From Urechis unicinctus (Eukaryota; Annelida; Polychaeta; Xenopneusta; Urechidae): a stretch of DNA of 64,000 bases. Positions 47,694 to 58,389 of the stretch are shown here, piece by piece. The notes under the pieces are model-generated. The model was not told the origin of the DNA, did no database searches, and worked only from the letters and a program-made list of their open reading frames with translations. The position numbers and the translations under genes were made by a program. Within the stretch, counting starts at the first letter, position 1; the number at the start of each line of letters is the position of its first letter. The DNA lies in the NCBI GenBank assembly GCA_034190875.2, contig CM067357.1, forward strand, positions 1,924,788 through 1,988,787, in the 5' to 3' direction.

Positions 47694-47815
47694 TTCTCTT
47701 TCTCTTTCTAATTCTCTCTCTATCTTTCTCTCTTTCTCTCTCTCTCTATCTTCTTCTCTTTCTCTTTCTCTCTCTCTTTCTTTCTCTTACTCACTCACTT
47801 ACTCACTAACTAAAT
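47625..47815. repeat. (CT)n-rich low-complexity run
   Basis: Polypyrimidine CT/CTTT repeats passing into ACTC repeats; frames across it encode Leu/Ser only. Confidence 0.95.
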
Positions 47816-47924
47816 AACTGACTAACTCAATGGCGCACATATTAATGTGGGCACTTATTTTCCTCACTCTGCACTCAATTACTCTTGGTCTTGGCCATAA
47901 ACTAATTGATTAACTGACCTACTC

Positions 47925-48330
47925 GGACCCCACCCCACCCCCTGTGAGTGCAGGGGTGAATATGACCCCTGTATCCTCCTGTATGTCGTAAGAAACCAAT
48001 GACAGGGTCAACTTGTCGTCTATGGGTTGCGACTCGTGTCGGTAGGCAATGGGATCTTGGTGTTTGAATGGAGAGGTCTTTAGGAGGGCTATATCTGCAG
48101 CATGCCACTCTGACCCGAATCCAACAAGAGAGGCTGATGACTTGCCCTAGAATAATTTCTGCATTTGTCATCTTCTTCTCCATATTGATTTCTTTGCGCC
48201 CCACACCTATTTATCCCAGAAGGCGGCTGCTTAATGAGGTCTATCTGTACACCTCTGCATGCACCACATAACACATAAATGTTGGTGTGTAGTAAAACGC
48301 TATACTTACTTACTTACTTACTCACTCACA
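47925..48330 (+). mobile_element. SINE with LINE-like 3' tail
   Basis: A body starting near 'accccctgtgagtgcagggg' with 'atcctcctgtatgtcgtaag' matches, in opposite orientation, 24425-24515. The end (about 48258-48315) reads 'caccacataacacataaatg', then TTGGTGTGTAG and 'aaaacgctatacttac', followed by (TTAC)n. This tail is very similar over about 57 bp to the 3' end of the LINE at 54565-54625. No protein is encoded. Confidence 0.65.
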
Positions 48331-48339
48331 GTCACATGC

Positions 48340-49700
48340 TTATTAATCTACTCCCTCATTAACACATTCACCCCTTCCTCCTTACACTCTTACTCACGGG
48401 CTCATTGGCTCACACTCTCAATCACACTGACAAACACAGGTTCACCCGAGTGCACTATTCATTGTACAAAACATTTCTAGCTATCGAGTCAATATTATTG
48501 CACAGCAGTCTGCTTATGGCTATACGCATTATATTTAATCAGCATGTTTATAGATAGGAAAACATCGCAGCATTATTAACATTTTGACAAAATGCGAGCA
48601 AAACCAACAGCGGAAAATAATAATAAAGTGACAGTATGGAAACATCAATGTATAAGCAGTCTGCCATGTTACACAGACAGGTGTGTGATCGCCAATGTTC
48701 AATTGTCACCTGTTGTATGAATGTTTCGCCCAATTTACAACAGGCATCACTCAAAAACACTTTACAATGATAGGCCATCTCAGTCTTGCACAAGCCATCT
48801 CAATCTTTACGAACTAAGACCCCCACCCCCTGCGACATCAACACTTATTCGGTTGAAAATAGTTCATTGTCAGTGAATAATTATCACCTCGGCAATTTCT
48901 ATACATTGGGCAGTCACAATATTTTTAACTGTTCACTCATCTTGTATAATGTTGCATAGTCTGACATGGGCGGTGGAACCCTCTGCAGGTGATCCGTTGT
49001 AATAAACAGACATGCCGGACACCTCGGTCCTTGCACTTGTGGAGGCGGTTGTCATCAAAGGGGAGTAGCAAGTTATATGGAAAGATGTAAACTAATGTCA
49101 TCACGCATATAGTTAAGCCCCTTTGATGGAAGTGCGGCGGTCCGGAATGATCACGTAATCACGGTCACTTGCATTCTAATAGGTAATGATATCATACCAT
49201 AGCACCACCGCAATGTTGAATGCGCTGCACCTTCTTTGATGATGGAAAGCTTATGATACATGTAATGATAATGAGAGGAGGAACGTGCCGTTAGGAGATA
49301 TGGTGATCGAGTCACATAAAGAGTTGTAGAATTGGAAATCTTGTAGTACAAATAAGGTCTACATCTAACTCTACTGAGATCCAGCTATTACCACGAGACG
49401 GGGAATACCATTGCTCCGCAGAATTCGTAACCTCCGAAAACATTGAAAAGCCCACAACCTAACTACGTCGAGGATGACATTAAGAGGGGGTAACTTATCA
49501 ATTTGTGACGCATATCGGAGGGAAAATATATCAGATAATATTTCGTCTTTTATAGATTAGTCTAACTATGCTACCGCACACGGATGCAACATAATTGTTA
49601 TTTACTTAAGATATCTTAATCTTTAACAAATCGTAAGCAATTGCCTTAGATATGAAAGCCGTGGATTAGAGAGATTCAAATGAATTGTTGTGAAGATTAT
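48340..49700. other. Non-coding stretch, no gene seen
   Basis: Contains CACT-type simple repeats to about 48450, then AT-rich sequence without recognised features. Confidence 0.45.
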
Positions 49701-51301
49701 ATGCTTCAGCCACCGTGAATTATGTAAATGATCAAGATCGGGGTAGACGTGGAGAACTGGCAAAAGAGGAAGGAAATTCCAGCACCATACATGCTTAACT
49801 CAATACGAATTATGATACTGATCGATATCGGGGATAGGGGTGGAGTGCTGATAGGAGAGGGAGGGAATTCAAACATCCAGCACGATCCTGCTTCGGGTCA
49901 CACACGCGCACGCTTTACACGCCATGAGTTGTTACATGTTAGGGCGGCGTAGCCAAACATCATGTATAATTGATTTTGCTCGTAACTCGTACGCTGATAC
50001 AGCAGAGACGAATTCAATGACTGGATGTTAAGCTTTCATGGGAAGTTATTGTCTGTGGCACTCAACCAGTCTCACGATTACAAAACCAATTAGTTTGTGC
50101 ACTGAGCACGCTGCTCACCAAAGACAAATGTAGAGCAGCATTATAATATATCAATAATCAAGCCATCTAACACTCAGATATAATGATCACTGGAATGGTG
50201 TTATCCCGAATCCGATCTACCACACAAAGCGTATACATTTTACATCAGTGATCCACCATATATCACAAATAATCAGGGTATCTATCGTCGGGTTTTATTC
50301 TATCTGATATTTACAAATTGAAAAACCGTAAACGATCGTTTTCCTATTTAGAGTTTAAACTTTCCAAACTAGAAAAACGGAATGGGAAATGTGTTAATCA
50401 CTTCTGATTTTCTGTTTCTTGAAGTTGAAAAGGAAAACAGAAAAACGGTCATTTTCCTATTAGTAGTTAGATAAGGAAGACGGAAATATCTAATAGGAAA
50501 ACGCGCTCATGCTAGATACCCTGATTACGAATAGTCCATATATATAGCATCCCTCCATATTGCCGACCTTTTTTGACTTTACATTACAGATCCATCTTAC
50601 ACTGTTTGCGGAACAACAAAGAGTGAGAGTCCATCAGATGCGCGGTGTATGCAATAAACTTGCTAATTGTTTAGAAAAACATTATTTGTCTGTAATGTTC
50701 ATCGCCGTTATATTGACCTGTGGACCGATCCAAAAGAGCCTCACGTGCGAGTGTAGATACAGCGTTTGAGATTGACGTCAGATGTTCACGTATAATCGAG
50801 TAACATTGGTTATGTAGGAGGTGGTGTGGTAATTGAGGTTCAGTAAAGGGCGGGCAATGCCGTTTACTCAGAGTTCTGCAAATATTACAATAATATGCAT
50901 TCAACATACTAAGCGTATAAACCGGGCATCATGTTTGCTGCTGAGGCAGCTCGTCTTTCTATAACACATACGACTACTGCACCCGAATTTCCGTCACTCA
51001 CTAAAACTTGATACCAAGGCGACATTTTCTATTTTACTCAGCGTTCATTCGTTATATCCCCATAACTGTATTTATAGGACTAGGATTCCAAAACAGCTGA
51101 GTGTTATATTTCCACAACATTTATACACTGCTAAATAATTGATTCCCTATTGCTTACTCCAACTCACTAAAAAATCAGACCACGCATTAACATTTCTTGT
51201 TGAAGTCGGGATTGATTAAAATGATCAAAGCGATTTGGCAAATAACATCCTGGTGGGATAATGCTATTTCAAGAATAAGGTGGGAGCGGGCTGGTTCACA
51301 G

Positions 51302-51516
51302 GTGCTCGGTTCTCGACGCCAAGTTTCCATGCGCCGAGCCGCTTCCGAGCACCGAGTCGGTATCAATATTGCCAAGCTACCAAGTCGTGCCAGGCTTCCG
51401 AGCGCTGAGCCGCTTCCAAGCGCCGAGTCGATATCTTTATTCATAAATATCGATAACGACTCGGTGCTTGGGTGCGGTTCGGCGCTCGGAAGCTTGGTAT
51501 CGGTAACCGAGCGCCT
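51302..51516. mobile_element. Foldback element
   Basis: The left arm begins 'gtgctcggttctcgacgcc' and the right arm ends 'ggtaaccgagcgcc', inverted copies of each other. Its interior contains 'tatcaatattgccaagctac', which resembles the 28-bp minisatellite unit at 17-18 kb. Confidence 0.75.
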
Positions 51517-52727
51517 CCTGGCAAGATCAACGAATCACTCGCTGCGGAATTGAGTACAGCTAAGTGACTTGCTCCTCTACTGTTTATCATACCTGTAGCT
51601 GCTTACTCAAAATCTATTTTCTGCACAATTACTTACTATTAGAAGATTTTTGTCCCGCTTCACTCTTAGACTTTTTACACATTTCTAACACGTTCGAACA
51701 CGAGTCTTCGGAATCAAAGGAGACAATAGCTACGCCATGCGTTATTCAATAAACCCTAAGGCTGAGGGATATATAAAGCAATTTGCCCTTGCATAGCTCA
51801 AGTGTTAACTATATTTCTACGAAAATATGCGACACAATTCGTATTCACCCGAGAAGCCTTAATCAATAAGTGCTAAGACCACTAGAACACCCTTGCTGTG
51901 AATTAGAAAGTTTTGGTTGGGGAGCATTCACAAGGGTTTCCGAAAGAATACCCCCACCCCACATGCACACGGCATGAATTATGCTAATGATCGAGATCAC
52001 GGTCGCAGTGGAACACTAGCTGGAGAGGGAGGGAATTCATGTACCCAACATGCTTCACTCAGCATGAATTATGATAATGACTTAGGAACTTATCTCCATC
52101 TATGATATTATACGTTTGCAATAGCTGACTACGTCATCCTTTAATCACAGGGTGATTGCCTAGTGTTTATAGATGCATTGTGCGTTATTGTCATTTTATT
52201 CTGTAGATATCATTTGTATGCGTCTATTCTGATGCTCGCAACAATTCAGTGGTGTTTTAATAAGCATATTGTGCGACGGCAAGATAAATAACGATTGCTC
52301 CTGCTCAACAAACACTCTCATTGCTCATGATGGTATCTAGATTAAACACCGATGTCACGGCTGCCTTCCCATTGTTAATTAAGCAACGTGTAGGATACAT
52401 GACAAGTAAATCCTATTTGACAACCGGATTTTTTAAATAATGATATCCAGTCAGGCTGTTTATTTCTATTATTGTAAATGCTCGTGTATTGAATCATTTA
52501 GTGTTTGTTGATAATCTTGGCATCAAACGACATCTGGTCAGTGTTATAAGCCAGGTTGTTTCTACAACAGTCGCTTTTTTCCCGACGCCAGACTTCATCA
52601 GCGTATTTAGCAGAATGACGTCATCTTAATGCACTTAATCGGGGATTGCTTTGATCGATATTATCTTCGTCAAAATACAATATAATGATAAACATTCATG
52701 TTAACCTATTCTCTTTGTTAATGGTTA

Positions 52728-52740
52728 TATAAAAATCCAG
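52728..52740. repeat. Target-site duplication of the LINE, left copy
   Basis: The 13-mer 'tataaaaatccag' is repeated exactly at 54635-54647, bracketing the LINE. Confidence 0.85.
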
Positions 52741-54634
52741 AAAAATCACCTTATCTAGACGATTTCCTTATATCTTACCGATCCAGCAGTATGACCACCA
52801 TAGAACGCCAGCTACAAATCAACCTTAACAAAATTCAGAAATGGGCAGATGAAAATGGTTTCAAATTTTCCACTACAAAAACAGTTTGTGTACATTTTTG
52901 TCAAAGAAGGGGCCTTCACCCTGACCCAGAATTAACCATCAATGAAAATCCCGTCCCTGTTGTGGAAGAAACCAAATTCTTAGGTATCATATTTGATTCA
53001 AAACTTAATTTTAAATCCCATATTAATTACATCAGGAATAAATGTCTCAAGGCAATGAATCTTCTTAAAGTAGTGTCCAAGCTGGACTGGGGAGCTGACA
53101 GGCAGGTCCTGCTCAGGCTCTACCGGTCCTTGATAAGATCAAAGCTTGACTATGGCTGCATCGTTTACGGTGCAGCTCGAAAATCTTATCTAAAACGACT
53201 GGACATAGTCCAGAATCAGGCTCTGAGGATTTGCCTTGGGGCATTTCGAACATCACCCATTGAAAGCCTCCACACTGAAGCCAATGAAATGCCTATCCAT
53301 CTAAGAAGAAACAAACTGGCCCTTCAATATGCAATTAAAATAAAAAGCAATCCAGATCACCCTGCCTATGACATTATCTTCCATCCCAAATACCAACTAA
53401 TATATGAAAATAAACCTAATGCCATACCACCTCTTGGCATCCGTATTCAAGAATCGCTAAACAACATATCCAATAATTTAGACATTATTGCTCCAAACAA
53501 AATTCCCGAAACACCACCCTGGCAATTGAACACACCAACAATAGACACATCCCTTACCAAATATGATAAATTAAATGCAAATGACCTCTTGATGAAATTT
53601 CATGAAATAAAAGAACATCACAAAGACAAGATACTTATTTATACTGATGGATCCAAAGATGCAAACCGTGTGGGCGCTGGAGTCGTGTTCGGACCTCAGA
53701 CCCACAAGGAAAGACTGCCTGGTGCAGCATCTGTTTTTACAGCTGAAGTTACCGCAATAAGGATGGCATTGGGCCTTATTGCTCACCATCCCAATGCGGA
53801 TTTTACAATTTTTAGTGATTCTTTATCTGCCCTGGAGGCAATTGGGAATAAGTTGTTATCGTGCCATATTGCTGTAGATATTTTAGAAAATCTTACTCGT
53901 TTATCCATGCTGGGAAAAAATGTTGAGTTTGTCTGGGTACCCAGTCACATAGGTATCCCAGGCAACGAAAGAGCCGATAGGACTGCAAAGGAAGCCCTAC
54001 ATGAACCAGTGTCTGAAACCAAGATTCCCTTTACAGACTTAAAACCGCAGGTCGTTAAACTTTTTAAACAAAAATGGCAGGACCAGTGAGATGAATCCAT
54101 TCCAAACAAACTTTACGAAATCAAGCCTCAACTTGGGGAGTGGCCACATAGCTGCAGAGAGAGCCGAAGAGAAGAGGTCGTTCTTGCTCGCGCTCGTATA
54201 GGACACACCTATACAACTCATGCCTTTCTACTAAGGGATGAGCCCATCCCTGAATGTATTCCTTGTCAATGTGCCTATACTGTCAAGCACATTCTCATCG
54301 AATGTGCTGATTTGTTTTTGATCCGAAATCGCTTCTTCCGGGTTCAAACCCTTTCAGAATTGTTTGAAAGGGTGAATCCATCCAAGATACTTGGATTCAT
54401 AAGAGAAATTGGACTTTTCTATAGATTTTAGACCATACAATTCTCAAATTATTATATATAATTCAATTAATATAATTCAATTAATACTAATGGGTTTAAT
54501 TTTTAGTTAGTTTTAACCCTTGACTCCTTCTTATCCTTTCGTACTCGTATTTACCCCTCCTTAAGTAGGCACCATATAACACACTAGTGTTGGTGTGCCG
54601 TTAAACCCTATACTTACCTTACCTTACCTTACCT
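52741..54634 (+). mobile_element. 5'-truncated non-LTR retrotransposon (LINE with RNase H, I-like group)
   Basis: A clean insertion bounded by a 13-bp target duplication. It begins in the middle of the reverse transcriptase, exactly at the catalytic YLDD box, and ends in a short 3' UTR with (CTTAC)n-type repeats, the sign of target-primed reverse transcription that stopped early. A reverse transcriptase followed by RNase H points to the I/Nimb-like group of LINEs; clade placement is inference. Confidence 0.85.
52743..54431 (+). pseudogene. LINE ORF2 fragment: end of reverse transcriptase, RNase H, Cys/His tail; one in-frame stop
   Basis: The frame opens at the insertion point with 'PYLDDFLISYRSSS', continues through ATG 52791 and the FLGI.FD..L.F..HI thumb region, then 'LRLYRSLIRSKLDYGC'. 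An RNase H domain follows: 'ILIYTDGSKD' at about 53632, 'FTAEVTAIRMAL' at about 53737, 'IFSDSLSALEAI' at about 53809 and 'WVPSHIGIPGNERAD' at about 53935. These supply the usual D-E-D-D/H residues. TGA at 54087-54089 interrupts the frame where a Trp would fit. The same frame then continues to TAG at 54429-54431 with 'PHSCRESRREEV' and a C..C.C...H....C zinc-knuckle-like tail. Endonuclease, ORF1 and most of the reverse transcriptase are absent, so it cannot move by itself. Confidence 0.85.
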
Positions 54635-54647
54635 TATAAAAATCCAG
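54635..54647. repeat. Target-site duplication of the LINE, right copy
   Basis: An exact copy of the 13-mer at 52728-52740, directly after the CTTAC-type tail. Confidence 0.85.
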
Positions 54648-56560
54648 TGGCTCGTTGTCCGGAAGTGTGGTGTCTGTGGTTTCGATGGTATGAACTCAGA
54701 TAGTATCATCCTCTCATAAATATTGTGCCTTCATTTACACTATATACTTGGTACATTCAACAGACGCATAGACCAACGAAACCTATTTTACAAGTGAATG
54801 TATTGATGACCGCAGTCATTTGTCAGCGTATTTAGAAGAATGACGTCATCTTAATGCAATTATTCGGGGATTGCTTGGATCGATATTATCTTCGTCAAAA
54901 TACAATATAATGATAAACATTCATGTTAACCTATTCTCTTTGTTAATGGTTTGGTACAGTTATACAGAGATATTTGATAAATTGTCCATTTAAGACAGTT
55001 ATTGAATTACAACGCGATTGATTGCCGCACTTTTATACTGGATGAAATTCAACATGTTATTTTGCGTGAAGATTGAGGGAAGAAGTAATGCAATCTACTG
55101 TGCCCTGTAACATCCTGGTGAGTATATAGGCAGCTGCACGTTCTGCTCTGCTCAAACTTGGCACCGCCTGATACAGTCATTGTTAAGTCATACATTGTAT
55201 ATTGCCTGAGCATTCGTAACCACAGCTTCAAGGGAGGTTACCCAATCGACGGATAATGTCAGAACGTAAAAATGCAGTATTGACCGAAATACAGTATTGC
55301 TGAGAGGCATCCAAAGTCGTAGGATCAGCAAACGTTAGCCCAAGTCGTTCAGTTACTTATTCATTGTTTGTTCTTTCATCTACCAAAATAAAAAAGGAAA
55401 AATAATAGAGGGTAGTTGGGTCTTTACAATTTGATGTAGTGTACATGTCTAGCACGTTCGGGCACGAGTCGTAGGAAACAACGAAGTCAATAACAACGCC
55501 ATACGTTATTCATCAAGCCCTTACGCAATATTTAGCATTGGTTAGATAACACAGGGCTTCAAGTTACAGACAAATATATTGTCGCTATGGAAAATTTCAC
55601 ACCTATCCAGAGCTACAGGTCTGCCTGCCCCTAGCCCAGACAATGATGTGTGTTGGACTGTTAAAACGAAAGCTAGTACATGAAATTCAACCAAAGATCT
55701 TGTTATAATAAGATACCCGACTCTGCAGCTCGCCCGACAAATTTCGTGACACCGCGTAGGCAGCGCGCCCTACTTTTGTGGAAGCAACTCGACGCGCAGC
55801 AGCCAACCAACTTCAATATGCCTTGCGAGTATGTCAAACTCAAATGGGCATTTCTGCGCTGCAATTTACTGTTTGAATTGACAAAGTCCTTTCCACCCAG
55901 GAAGTGAATGTTCTAGCATATGTCTCTGACTATATTGCTAACAAGCAGAGACCACAAACTACTAATGATACATAATTGTGCAGAAATAGAGGAGAATATG
56001 AGTAAAATTAATGATCTACGTTTACACAATAACAACACACACTAAACGGTTTGCCTTAAGAGAGTTATCTCCATACGAGAGGAAGAACATGATGCTGCCT
56101 AGATGTCCATCAGGATGTAACAGGGCACGCTATATTACAGTGATTTGCCTCACTTCTTGAAGAAATACGCTTTACTCCATTACAAGCAACTAAATGCACA
56201 ATCAACAGTTCCTTCGTGTTTGAGGCATTTTACTAAAGCAGCAAGGTTTTACCCTGGATGGACCACTTATTTTATTGACAATGTAATAGAGATGGCGTTA
56301 TACGGGATGGACATCTTCGGACAAATAATTATATATATCATCTTAGTCGTACAGCCAGCTGTGTAAGTTACGTTTGCTTCTAGGACCTGAGGTAGGGAGA
56401 AGTGTAGAAATGTCAGATTTTCGCTCTGGCTATTTATATCACACCAATGAGCTCGTGAAACCATCAGTAATATGGTGCGCGACATTTGTCATGTAAAGAT
56501 GCGCTAGACTGATAATCATCAGGAGTCGCTTCACAGAAGGTGTCGTGAGTCCACGCCGTG
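54648..56560. repeat. Dispersed repeat modules continuing right of the LINE
   Basis: 54645-54950 resembles 61600-61900 and the block left of the LINE at 52590-52725. 55090-55150 ('ccctgtaacatcctggtgag', 'cagctgcacgttct') recurs at 63750-63800, and inverted at 56078-56130. 55190-55515 is homologous to 18495-18800. No coding sequence is supported. Confidence 0.65.
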
Positions 56561-56604
56561 TCGCCTCCCCAAGTATATGGCATATGGGAGGGTGAATACA
56601 TGAT

Positions 56605-57050
56605 AGTCCGTCTTACAGCTATACTGATGGGACTGTGAATAAGTGACCGTCTTATTACTATACTGATGGGAGGGTAAATAATTGATAGTCCGTCTTACTG
56701 CTATACTGATGGGAGGGTAAATAAGTGATAGTCCGTCTTATTACTATACTGATGGGAGGGTAAATAAGTGATAGTCTGTCCCTCCTGCTATACTGATGGG
56801 AGGGTAAATAAGTGATAGTCCGTCTTACTGCTATACTGATGGGAGGGTAAATAATTGATAGTCCGTCTTATTACTATACTGATGGGAGGGTAAATAAGTG
56901 ATAGTCCGTCTTATTACTATACTGATGGGAGGGTAAATAAGTGATAGTCCGTCTTACTGCTATACTGATGGGAGGGTAAATAAGTGATAGTCTGTCTAAC
57001 TGCTATACTGATGGGAGGGTAAATAAGTGATAGTCCGTCTTATTACTATA
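56605..57050 (+). repeat. 43-bp minisatellite, about 10 units
   Basis: The unit starts 'ctatactgatgggagggtaa' and contains 'gatagtccgtctta'. Variation is mainly 'taagtg' versus 'taattg' and 'ttatta' versus 'ttactg'. Confidence 0.95.
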
Positions 57051-57466
57051 TACGACACATCGTCGTTAAATACCATTCTTCAAAAGCATCTGGGCATAGG
57101 CTGTATCTACACCGGAACGCCAGGCTCTATTGAAATGGTGAACAGGTCAATCCTGTTCACGGCGATACAAATTTCATAAAAACCATGCTGTTTAAAACAA
57201 TAAACAAGTTCATAGCATACAACCTTATAATGTATGCATATCGTTATATCGTTTTAGACATTGATAAAATCGATCAAAGTAATCTCTTTTCAGAAGACGT
57301 CATTCTGACGAAGTGCTGCCGTCATCGATGTAATAGCTTCTACAACAGATTCTACGGTATACGCATCAATTAAATGTGCCGAGTATATAATGTAAATGCT
57401 GGCAATATATTTACAGCTGGTAAAACGTGATTAGTGTACACTGAGCTCATAACACTGAAGCAATAG
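57051..57466. other. Non-coding stretch, no gene seen
   Basis: AT-rich, without motifs. Confidence 0.4.
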
Positions 57467-57580
57467 GCCTGGTTCCAGATACCAACTTTCCGGGCGTCGA
57501 GCCACTAGATCTATATTTAACAGCTACATTGATGTAGCGACTCTGCGCTCGGATGTTTGACATCGAGAACCGAGCGCTTG
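57467..57580. mobile_element. Short foldback element
   Basis: The left arm has 'ctggttccagataccaactt' and the right arm 'catcgagaaccgagcgctt'. These are diverged inverted copies of the foldback arms at 11.75 and 51.3 kb. Confidence 0.6.
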
Positions 57581-57889
57581 TTGCAGAAGCAACCTGACTA
57601 ATAACATTGGACTGATGCCTTTTGCCCACCATGAATATAAATAAGCCCTCAATATTTGAATTGACATGCATCTACAATTGTTTTCATTTTATATAGTCGG
57701 TACCCAGCAAACGCATCACCATCACGTTGCATAAATGTAGGTCGAATTGCAGACACGTAGTGGTGTGAAATTTATTCAGAATTTCTTTTATGATTTAAAA
57801 TTTTTTTTGTCTTTTAATATGATAAGTTATGTGTAAAATATATAAATTTCAATCAGAATTATTTTCCAAAGACAATTTTATGCCACGTG

Positions 57890-57960
57890 CAGGCCACGTT
57901 GCATTCACGTAGAAATTTCTCGAATGATTTTCTTCGTGAATGCGACGTGGCATTCACGTA
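57890..57960. repeat. Inverted repeat, 17-bp arms
   Basis: 'gccacgttgcattcacg' at about 57891-57907 pairs with 'cgtgaatgcgacgtggc' at about 57932-57948 with one mismatch. A further direct 'cattcacgtag' follows the right arm. Confidence 0.8.
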
Positions 57961-58389
57961 GTGATTCTCAAAATAACTAAAATGCTTCCTTCCACGAAGA
58001 TTGCTGTGAAAAAGATATTATGTTCCGTGATTATTCGTGTTAAACAGTGGATCTCTGGCGTAAAGTGGATATGCTTTGTATGGTTGATCTTTGCTTTATG
58101 ATTGATTTCTGATATTGTTGAATGTGTGTTATATGAAGGACTATGTTCGAATTTGGGTGTGTAATATATGGCAGATATGTGGGGCATTGTCGATTTGTCA
58201 ACCTCTGTACTTGTGTGGATCTGCTTTGTAAAATGACATTGCTGTGTATGGGATGGTTTGGTTATCGTCATATAAGAGTACTGATCAAATTGCTCTCTTT
58301 GGCGGCTCATGTTCTCTGTGTACAAACTAATTTCTCACGAGCAGGGAGTTAAGGGGCTTTACATCCTCCATCCATTGAATCTGTCCTTG

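Larger units (their letters stand above)
49700..52740. repeat. Composite of dispersed repeat modules
   Basis: In order: two tandem 'gaattatg.ta.tgatc' / 'ggag.gaggaaatt' modules (49705-49925), a block like 1388-1520 (49955-50075), a block like 46600-47000 and 63020-63310 (50620-51120), a foldback element (51302-51516), another pair of the first modules (51935-52085), a block like 2955-3390 (52150-52565), and a block shared with 54817-54950 (52590-52725). No gene is recognised. Confidence 0.7.

Noticed and set aside
47528-47817. Leu/Ser repeat open frames
   Set aside because: They are the CT-rich low-complexity run.
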